From NCBI GenBank assembly GCA_026027325.1, contig JAMSLZ010000005.1, positions 2,046,001 to 2,110,000 of the forward strand: 64,000 nucleotides of DNA, read 5' to 3'. The notes beneath the pieces were generated by a model that saw only the letters and a list, made by a program, of their open reading frames with translations, had not been told where the DNA came from and did no database searches. The DNA comes from Actinomucor elegans. Its lineage: Eukaryota > Mucoromycota > Mucoromycetes > Mucorales > Mucoraceae. A program made the translations under genes and the position numbers. Shown here piece after piece: positions 55,772 through 64,000 of the stretch. Every line of letters begins with the position of its first letter. Within the stretch, counting starts at the first letter, position 1.

Positions 55772-58284
55772 TTATAATACTACAGGTGAAATACTAGAAG
55801 ATTGCTTATCCAATTTGTCCATCCAACTTTCTGGTATAATTGGAACTGTTTGACGCGAATGATTACTCTCTGGACTTGACTTGTCCCAATGACTTGAAGA
55901 GGTAGATGTCATATGTGCCGTTGTAGGTATCGAGAAAGGTAACATAAACCTAGAATCTTTTGTTTCCTTGGTATCTTTCTCATCTTCGTCATGATGATCG
56001 GCGTCGTCGTCTGTTTGACTCGTTGGTTCATCATATAAGGTAGGTAGTTGTTCTGAGATAGGAGTTGTGGGTACACTTCGATTTAATCCAAGGTACTGTG
56101 ACATACTCTGTCGTCTTGACATCTTTTGGCTCTGAGTACGTGATAATGGCAGTGAACGTGTCTTATCCATGGATTGTTTTCTTTGCTGTTTGTATCGGAC
56201 AATATCTTCCGCGCACTGCATTGCATATTTTTCGATTTCTTCTGGTATACGCTCTTCGTTGACTTCATAGCGGTATGAGATCACGCATCTTTTCACTTGA
56301 GGTGCATTTAATGCATCAAACTTTTTGATAGTATTAATAAACTCCATCAAGTCCCTAAGCTGTGTAAGACACTGCAGGAGTTGAAGCAGTTGGATGCTTG
56401 GGTTAAGATAACTAAGCAAGTGGTTTGGAAGGCGATTGACGGATATCCAGTCCTCTAGATGCGAAAAGTTCATACGCACCTGCAGGGCTTTGGAACGACA
56501 GAGCATCTTTTTGTTAGTCAACATACGATTGAACAGCTCGCAAGATATAAAGTGAAAAAACTGTGCTAGCGCTTGAACAATGATGATGGGGTGTACATCG
56601 TATGATTGTAAGACAAATAGTGTCGATGATAAAAGACTTGTGATCGATTGAGGTGTAGATTGCTGTACTGCCACACCGCCATCAGGTGCTACAATGACCG
56701 AGTGTCTAGCTGTTTTACGAAAGAAGCGGCCCCAGTCATCAGTGAAATCGACTTGATCCATACCAGGGATTTCTTCATGATCCAGCATGGCTGGGCCGAG
56801 TATTTTAAAGAGTCTCTTTTCAGTGTCTTGAATAATAATCGAGTAGGTCTCTGAAATGAGCTCTGATAAGCGTAATTGTTCCATTGCAGTTGCTACTACT
56901 AATCCAGTGTCTTTTTTGAGATAGAACAATAACTGAGTTAAATTGGTAATCCAGAATGCTAAAACGTGAACATTGCGAGCATTTAACTAATAAACCACTC
57001 ATAAATATAATGTTATACAAATGTAATGGATCTGTATTACCTTTACTGCTTTTCCGATTCTGCTTAATGCACCTTCCAATACCTGTTGCAAGAGTTCTGC
57101 GCTGGAGAAGTAATGAGCAAATCGTGCACTAAGAAAGATAACATTGGAAGGAACGCAGATATCTTGTTGATTTGCAAGTGGAAGTTGGATATGGGTGATG
57201 ATAGTATCAAGGATGTAGTTTAAATCGTCTGAACTGAAGACAAACATCTGATGAGGTGAACATTTGTCCCAATGAAACTCGTTTTCGTCAAAGTCTTCTA
57301 GTTCATCCTCTTCATCTTGATCTGTATGATTGCCATAGCCATCCTCCTCTTCTTCGTCTTGTTCTTGATCTATGAAAGCCATAGTAGATTCAAACAGTTT
57401 CTTGCGGATTTCAGCTTCTTCAGTCATAAAATGATCAAAGCCTTCAACAGTAGACTGATAATAGAAATCATTATCGCCAGTACTAGAAGAAGAAGAAACG
57501 CTACTTGTAGTTCTATAAAATAAACTGGAAGTAGAAGATACACTGTCGCGAGGATTGGTTGCCAAGATATCAATAATCTTTTGATTGTCTGTATTGATGA
57601 AATCAAAGACAGTGCGTCCTTTACTTGATTTTGTTTGACTGGAAGCACCTTGATCTAATAAAATCTTGACCAGAGCTTCATGGTTGTTATTTGTAGCCCA
57701 CATCAATGCTGACCAACCAACTAGCAATATATATAAAAAAAAAAAAAAGGAACCAATTAATATTTGTGAAACTCAAAAGAACTATGTACTTTACAGCTAT
57801 CTTGAGCATCAATTTGAGCACCGGCTTCGATCAAGGCTTTTGCAATCTCGGTTTTTCCAAAGCAAGCAGCATAAATTAACGGAGGAGTACCGTCACTATC
57901 TCTTGCGTTAATATCAATAAAAGGTCGTATATTTTCATCGGCAAGCATCTCCTTTAATTTGATCAAATCACCGTTGGAAGCTGTTCGCACAAACAAGGCA
58001 GTCCACTTTTTGTGAGGATCATTTTCTTCATCTTCTTCTGGTTGTTGCTCTTCTTCTTTGTCTGATGTCGAAAGAGATGAGGCCATAGAAGTAGTTGAGC
58101 TTAGCATTTCCGAGATTTGTCTATTACTTTCGGCTAAATGCCGAGACATTTCGTCAAAGGACATATTTTCATATTTTTTCGTAAGCATATCGGAGCCCTC
58201 TTCATATTCCTCTTTTATCTGACCGAGAGCAGTTTCTGGTGCAGCTGCAGTTTGGATAAAAGGTGCTTCAGAAAGAGTAGACAT
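55772..58284 (-). CDS. ankyrin-repeat plus DIL (dilute) domain protein
   Basis: Three exons, complement(55772-56986, 57041-57720, 57795-58284), encode 794 aa. An acidic, helical N-terminus is followed by ankyrin repeats (NARDSDGTPPLIYAACFGKTE; GWSALMWATNNNHEALVKI), then an acidic linker with a long Asp/Glu run. The DIL domain reads NVHVLAFWITNL, LLFYLKKDTGLVVAT, FFHFISCELFNRML and RMNFSHLEDWI. A disordered Ser/Arg/Asp-rich tail follows. DIL is the cargo-binding domain of class V myosins; fungi also have motorless ankyrin-DIL proteins such as fission-yeast Dil1. It may compete for or recruit myosin V cargo, which is inference. An ATG two codons upstream (58290) is possible. Confidence 0.88.
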
Positions 58285-59269
58285 TATCATAAGGTTCTTA
58301 GTTTGTATCGTTAAAGTGTGTTGCTTAGTTGTATATAAGGTTGCTTGAGAGTATAGGTTGGAACAAGCTTTTTTATATATAATAAAAAGAAGTTAAAGAA
58401 AAAGAAAGAAGGACGCTTTAAAGACAAGCTATTTATTCATTAGGGAAGGTAGCACATTGTCCCCAAATGTACGATGGTACATAGCATGTTTATTTCATTT
58501 TTCTCTCTCCGCGTTAAAAGATCAAATCTTTGGAGTACAAGTAAGGGCAGATCGAACGTGATGTACAGGGACATTGTTCTCTTCGTTCAAGGTAACCTTC
58601 AATGTGTCTTTGAGCCTAGAACTTTTTTTTTTTTCAAGACCCCAGTATATGAAATGACGCATTTTCCACTTGTCAAAACACTAAATGACTCCAAGCTAAA
58701 ACTGATTATGAAATCTATACCAAATGGAGCTTTGTTTCCGTATAGCGTCAATAACCGTGACCCAGGACGGAATGAACCAATAGCCAATAGTCGTCATTTT
58801 CACAGGATAATCGAAATAGTAAATAGACAAACAAAACAAACCTACTATATAAGGATAATAGTCAATAGAACCATTGTTGATAGCTATGCGATTTGATTCA
58901 TATGCGTTCTCTTTTGATTGGTTCAATTCAAATCATGACCTTTCAATAGAGACTGTATTTTTATTGCTAGCCATGGTCATATATTCTCTTATAGCAAGTA
59001 TTCAGTAACAGTTTAACTAGTAGAGATGATTATTTATATGAAATATATATAATTTATAATTAATAACCGATAGATATATTTTTTTTATTGTACTCTGGTA
59101 CAATAAAAATCTCTAATAAAGACAACAATCCCTCTTAAATACAAACTACTAACCGAAACCGAGGTTGGACCAGGATCAGCCGTGAGGTAGCATAAAATGT
59201 GCTACTAACTATAAGCTAGCATGACATAAGTATTTTGTTGTAACTGAACAAAATGCTATGAACCTTAGA

Positions 59270-59332
59270 GCATGGTGAATCACTAATTAGATGTAAAATC
59301 AAACCAGCATCGATTGAGAGATCTATCCATTA
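59270..59332 (-). repeat. GCATCTGA-core dispersed repeat, copy 8 (inverted, partial)
   Basis: On the minus strand: GATCTCTCAATCGATGCTGG, TTTGATTTTACATCTAATTA. Confidence 0.6.
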
Positions 59333-59522
59333 CTAAATTAAGCGAATAGAAAATGTATGTAATTTACAGCCAATCATAATGGTATAGTATAGACAATATA
59401 ATTCAGCTAAATAATGGCTTCAACAGTTTCAATATTTTATCCTGAATCATGTAAACGTGAGAATAGGCAAAGATCTAGAATAGACAATATGATCGCTGAC
59501 CCCTATTCTATTTCTCATGAAT

Positions 59523-59572
59523 TACACAAACGATTTTCATTTGACAGAATTTATAGAAAAATCTAGCTTTTT
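59523..59572 (+). repeat. second copy of ATTTTCATTTGACAG short repeat
   Basis: Shares the block AAACGATTTTCATTTGACAG and a downstream TCTAGCTT with 52553-52600, same orientation. Confidence 0.6.
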
Positions 59573-60471
59573 TTTATATATATTACATATTAGGCAATAT
59601 CAAGGTCAGTAGTACCATTTTGCCAAAGAGCTTCTCTCGGAATATTGTCAGGGAGCGTGATGCCAAGATCTCTTTGTCGTAAAAGAAAGAAGAAAGGAAT
59701 GCAACCATTTTGCAGTTATGAAAATAAAGGGTACTTGAAGATAGACGGACTTGAAAGAACTCTTTAATTGGACAAGTGGATAAAGGTTTGTTGTCCCTGC
59801 GTAGTGTCTACTTCAAATAGCAGTTTGATTATCCCTGTGTATTACCTACTTGGCTGTGGCACAATAATGTATCCGCTCTTTAAAGCCGTATAACAATGAA
59901 GAAATATAAACGTAGACTTTTTTATATAACAATCTGCTCATATTCGACAGTTTTTGCGCTATAAATTGCATCAAGGGTAGACTGCATTTTGATTGTTCTA
60001 TCACACATCAAGGTATAAATGCTGTATATACATATTATATATGATCTCGGTTCCTGCAATATGACATTTAATCATATAGTATATTGGACCTTATTGCGTT
60101 CTTGGCTTTTTTTTTCGGTTTATACAATATAACCCACGTTTTGTGCGATTCTACTCCTATTGCCCCTTTATTATTTCTTCAGGCATTTAAAGCTCTCAAT
60201 ATTCAATACGTATTAGCGACACATTCCTTGAATTTGTTTTAAGCAAATATCATTTCGACAGTCGTCTTTTTTTTATAGCAGATTAACTTGTTGATTCCAA
60301 GCAACTACAAATCTATAACTCTTCAAAGCACTTTGTAATAATTCGTGGCTAAATAAATATCAACAACTAGATTTATGCCGCGATGTTGTGCCTGAAATTA
60401 TGATGATTTATGCGACAGATTTTGTGATATACCGCACACAAGCTATTAAATCATAGTATACTGGTTGTCCC

Positions 60472-60570
60472 CTAGCCAAATAATGGCTCCAGTAGGTACA
60501 ACAGGGCTATTCTGAACATTGAATACTAATCAAATGCAGTTTTTACCTGGGATCAGACAGGGGATCTAGA
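60472..60570 (-). repeat. GCATCTGA-core dispersed repeat, copy 9 (inverted)
   Basis: On the minus strand: TGATCCCAGG, TGCATTTGATTAGTAT, TGTTCAGAATAG, TGTACCTACTGGAGCCATTA and TTTGGCTAGGG. It lies about 169 bp from copy 10. Confidence 0.75.
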
Positions 60571-60674
60571 GAGGATTGGGCTTTGATTGAATGAAATTCC
60601 ATAATTTACTAGGAATCATTAATAGCGAAATTCATTCTCTCTTGCTCAAATAATAGTGTTAATGAATTCAATTG

Positions 60675-60738
60675 CTCCTTTTGAATCTACATTGCTGATC
60701 AGATGTCATTTTTGGCCGAGATCGACCGAGAGCTCTAG
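60675..60738 (-). repeat. GCATCTGA-core dispersed repeat, copy 10 (inverted)
   Basis: On the minus strand: GAGCTCTCGGTCGATCTCGG, CCAAAAATGACATCTGATCA. Confidence 0.7.
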
Positions 60739-61256
60739 ATGAAAATCTCTCCTGAGGCTCAAGTTTCAAAAATAGCTAGTTTGTAGAGCATGAAGTCAGT
60801 GTTTTTGAATCATAGCTTTTAAATAAGACCTCTTTGTTGCACCCAAGCCCACACATCTGTATTTTTGCCGTATTTTTACCATTGAAAAGGCACGACTTTT
60901 CACAAAACAAAACTTTATGGATTCAAGCATTCTTTTAAATTTGTTGGATTTTGAACAGCGACCAAAACTGTTTAAACCATAGCTGGCCAATCAAAATGAG
61001 TGAATGCTTTTCTATTATCGTCCTGAGCCATATGAACTTACGTTGAATAAAAACTCTCCTATACGCATAGACTGTTAACACATAGGTTCTGCAATTCCTG
61101 TGGCTCAAGAAAATGAAAGAAGAGGCCCTTGAAAAAAAAAAAAAAAACTCGACCAAAAAAGGGTAAATAGATTTGTGACATACCGACCCATTATTTTAAA
61201 GCACGAGTTTTCTCTTTTTCTACACTTCAACCCCTTCTTTTTCTTTACGATTTGAT

Positions 61257-63484
61257 ATGGCAGTGAATATTCTCGAATTTTGCACGCCTCCTATTCCCGG
61301 TCAACCTCACAAATACTATGGTAACGCTCATAATAACTTTATAAAGTTGCCAGTAGCTATACCTCATACAACTATACAAAAGACGGTCTCGACCAACAAT
61401 TCGCTGCACTCGATCGCCACCTCTGGCAATTTGACTTTATTAAAGAATATTCTGCCCTTTTTGCCTACACCACAAAAAGCAGTTAATGAGCCCCATCCCG
61501 CAACAGGTCTAACGCCTTTACACTTTGCTGCCTCTAGAGGTCACTTTACTATTGTGAAATATCTTGTGGATGAGTATTTTGCAGTTGTAGACGCCAAAGA
61601 TAGAGAAGGCGAGGCAAGTTTCTTTATATATGTTCAATGTACTGGGAACTTACCAAGCAATATAGACTGCCTTGTTGAAAGCAGCTTATAATGGGCATTA
61701 TCATATTGTCCAGTATCTCGTGTCTAAGAACGCTAATGTCCATTTAAAAGATAAGGATGGCTGGACAGCCCTTCATAATGCATGTGCTAGAGGCTATCTG
61801 CCTATTACGCGATTATTGGTTGAAAAGGGTGCCCGTGTAGACGTCAAGAGTAAAATGGGTCACACACCGCTGAGTGAGTTGATGTTTTTACTATTCAACA
61901 GCCTTGTATTAATCCTTTTCATAAGTTAATGCTGCATCCAAGGGTTACATCTCTATTGTAGAGTACTTGTTGGCAGAAGCGCATGCAAACCCTTTGATCA
62001 AGAACAATTTCGGTGAAGCTGCTTATGATGTGAGTGCTGCTGCTGGCGAATCTTATATTTGTGAAATGCTTCATAAAGCAGGCAAGTCTTGGTGGCAAAT
62101 GCAGCATAATGCAATTGAAGGTAGATGCATGTTCTCTTTGTATATATTTGTATACTAAGCTCGAGTATTTAGGCACCGCGTCAGTGTCATCGCCTTCACA
62201 TTATAACCTTCTAGACTTTCATGTTACAGTTATGGTAGTTATACATGAAAATGAACGATCATCGTCCCTTTTGGGACTCTCTAAGCCTCAGTTTAGCGCT
62301 GCATCCCTGACTAAACATGACATCCGCGGCTCTTGGTCCCTTTCTCCTTCTGGCAGACCAAGCACCAAAGAGCAAGTTCAATTACCCATCAATACCAGTA
62401 CCAATACCTCTGATTGGTTCTGGCTTACAGACTGGCAAATCGATTACAGTGATCCTAGAATCGATCCAACTTCAGGATGGCAATACGCGCGTTCATTTGA
62501 TGATGCGGATGATCTATGGACTCCAGTTACTCCTACCAGCGGCTATGGTTGGGTAAGACGTCGTATTTGGGTTCGTGTCATGAAACGTAGAATGGACTTA
62601 GCGAAAGGAAGCCATATCGGCTCTCAATCTATCAGTGAAGAAGAAGATTACCTATGCGAGGCAGAAGATATTGTCCAGAATTCCAAATTGGACCCTGCAG
62701 TGGCTGCTGTTGAAGAACCTTCAATTCAGCAATTAACTTTGGAATTACGCGCTCTAGAAGAAGCTGCTCAATTACTTCGTGCAGGTGTCAAGAGTAAGTC
62801 ATTTTAATGTGTTGAACACAAGTAACTAACTTGCATGTAGACGATGGAAATCAATTCAGAATACATCAAGCCAATATGTTAATTACCTCTTATACTTCTC
62901 AGATTGACACACTCAATCTACAAATTACCCAACTTGCACATACAGTATCAACTCCCATTGCGCCTTTACCTTCACATCATATTCCAGAGCTAGCTCGAGA
63001 ACTTGGATTTAATGATAGACAGCAGCAGCCTGTTGCTGATCTCGATTCAAATCCATGGTCTCGTGATACGACTATTATTTCATCTGCCCAGGACTGGCAA
63101 AGTACAGCGATAACTAATGTCCTAGATACCAGTTTCAACAATGTTGATCTGATTGGCCATGGTATGGACCAAGTGGAACCAGCCACTATGGGGGAACAAG
63201 AGGAGCAATCGAGAGCGCCCAAACAATATGTTTGGGAATCTGATATGGACGTCAAGGAGTGTAGAGGATGTGGAACAAGATTTGGTTTCTTAGTGAGAAG
63301 ACACCATTGTCGCTGCTGTGGTCTAATCCACTGTAATCGATGTTCCATGTCTCGCGCTTCTCTTAATCCCACTCAGATATTACAAGATCCAAATGGACCT
63401 TTTGAATCTCTTGAGGTTTTAGCATCACATCATCAAAGAGTTTGTGACACTTGCTATGCTAAATTAGGTGGTATTCCCCCTTGA
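61257..63484 (+). CDS. ankyrin-DysF-FYVE protein
   Basis: Five exons (61257-61613, 61666-61873, 61926-62120, 62173-62793, 62841-63484) encode 674 aa. About five ankyrin repeats come first (GLTPLHFAASRGHFTIVKYL; GWTALHNACARGYLPITRLL). A peroxin/dysferlin-type (DysF) module follows (DWFWLTDWQIDY; GWQYARSFDD; GWVRRRIWVRVMKR). A helix precedes the C-terminal FYVE finger, with ECRGCGTRFG, the RRHHCRCCG phosphoinositide-binding core and CNRCS ... VCDTC. FYVE binds PI3P on endosomes; DysF also occurs in peroxins and Spo73. A role at endosome or prospore/peroxisome membranes is inference. The first intron must use a GC donor (GAG|GCAAGT). Confidence 0.92.
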
Positions 63485-63639
63485 AACTCTCCTTAAGCCT
63501 TTCTCTAATAAATTATGTATACCAGTTTGAACTCATTGTTCATTATCAAATAGCTTATTCGTGACTGTTACATCCAGTAACCATATTGTTGTATACATAT
63601 TTTTCATTTTTTTACTCCATTTCTTTATTCCAAACGAAA

Positions 63640-64000
63640 ATGTCTGATAAATCAATAGAAGATGCCATCTACAACCTGATGGTCGACGACGAGACCGGTG
63701 ATTTACAGCCCAAAGTAGACAAGGTACATTCTTTATATTGTAGTTCAAGCATATAAACTTATATGTTTTTATAGATTCTCAAAGATATCTTCGAGAACTT
63801 TGACAAAGTATATCATATAAACTTAACACTAGCTTGCTCAAGCAAGAAATCACTTACAATATTGTTTGTAGGATAAGGACGGTAAATGGAATTTGAAAGA
63901 AATTCAAGATTTTGCTACAGCTACAAACGGTCGCCCTGTAATGTATTCATTCCTGTTTACAGCCAACAAGAGTCACTCATATATATACGGCATAACTATA
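63640..64000 (+). CDS. EF-hand protein, 5' part only
   Basis: Exons 63640-63723, 63775-63807 and 63872 onward; the gene runs off the window. The start is MSDKSIEDAIYNLMVDDE. The sequence across the second intron, FDKDKDGKWNLKEIQDF, is an EF-hand calcium loop with Asp at 1, 3 and 5, Gly at 6 and Glu at 12. The frame reaches TATNGRP, where GTAATG could be the next donor. The identity of the full protein cannot be told from this part. Confidence 0.75.

Larger units (their letters stand above)
58285..61256. other. 3-kb intergenic region with repeat relics, no gene supported
   Basis: Divergent from the ankyrin-DIL gene and upstream of the ankyrin-FYVE gene. An open frame at 58474-58896 (+) lacks any splice or family support. 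It contains three inverted copies of the dispersed repeat and one copy of the AAACGATTTTCATTTGACAG repeat. A tract at about 61129-61146. Confidence 0.55.

Noticed and set aside
58474..58896. 140-codon plus-strand frame downstream of nothing recognisable
   Set aside because: Composition resembles non-coding DNA, contains a poly-T-derived Phe run, and an overlapping antisense frame is equally open.

Overview
This window is nuclear DNA from a fungus, most likely an early-diverging filamentous lineage of the Mucoromycota (Mucorales-like). Gene bodies are dense and interrupted by many short introns (about 45-80 bp, GT-AG plus several GC-AG), and intergenic DNA is AT-rich with poly-A/T tracts. The gene set is plainly fungal: CYP61/ERG5 sterol C-22 desaturase, THI5/NMT1 thiamine-pyrimidine synthase, GCN20, a questin-oxidase-like protein and a GH18 chitinase. 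The lineage call is inference from gene content and gene structure, not from a search. I rebuilt exon-intron structures by hand; nearly all give an open frame whose total length divides by three.

Layout. 0-5 kb: a CofD/YvcK-like protein and a seven-TM membrane protein (both -). 5.2-6.6 kb: THI5 (+), with a full TPP riboswitch aptamer downstream of its stop codon behind a predicted 3'-UTR intron. 7.5-11.8 kb: divergent pair GCN20/ABCF3 (-) and eIF3 subunit L (+), sharing about 210 bp of promoter. 13.4-16.4 kb: SURF6/Rrp14 ribosome-biogenesis factor and a mitochondrial carrier. 17.1-21.1 kb: VPS41 (+) converging on ubiquitin-L40 (-). 23.5-26 kb: chitinase and an ERF4/GOLGA7 palmitoyltransferase partner. 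26.3-31 kb: a secreted PEBP-domain protein with a giant tandem-repeat tail carrying regularly spaced Lys-Arg sites (-). 31.7-37.1 kb: a Rad60/NIP45-like SUMO-like protein (-) and an SCYL2-type pseudokinase (+). 37.2-40.3 kb: a broken unknown gene (-) and an orphan gene (+). 40.9-49.4 kb: ERG5, an RFWD3-like E3 ligase, a second P450 and a questin-oxidase-like gene (all +). 50.8-53.1 kb: a PDHK/BCKDK-family mitochondrial kinase (-) diverging from a 71-residue gene (+). 54.6-58.3 kb: CHCHD2/Mix17 (+) and an ankyrin-DIL protein (-). 61.3-64 kb: an ankyrin-DysF-FYVE protein and the 5' end of an EF-hand gene (+).

Most genes are unlinked housekeeping functions: translation (GCN20, eIF3l, ubiquitin-L40, SURF6), endosome/vacuole traffic (VPS41, SCYL2, FYVE protein), mitochondria (carrier, kinase, CHCH protein) and sterol or oxidative metabolism. 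The most unusual items are the 3'-UTR TPP riboswitch overlapping a 3' splice site, the PEBP-repeat protein that looks like a kexin-processed precursor, a dispersed intergenic repeat family of about 168-bp period with at least ten copies, and four frame-required GC-AG introns.
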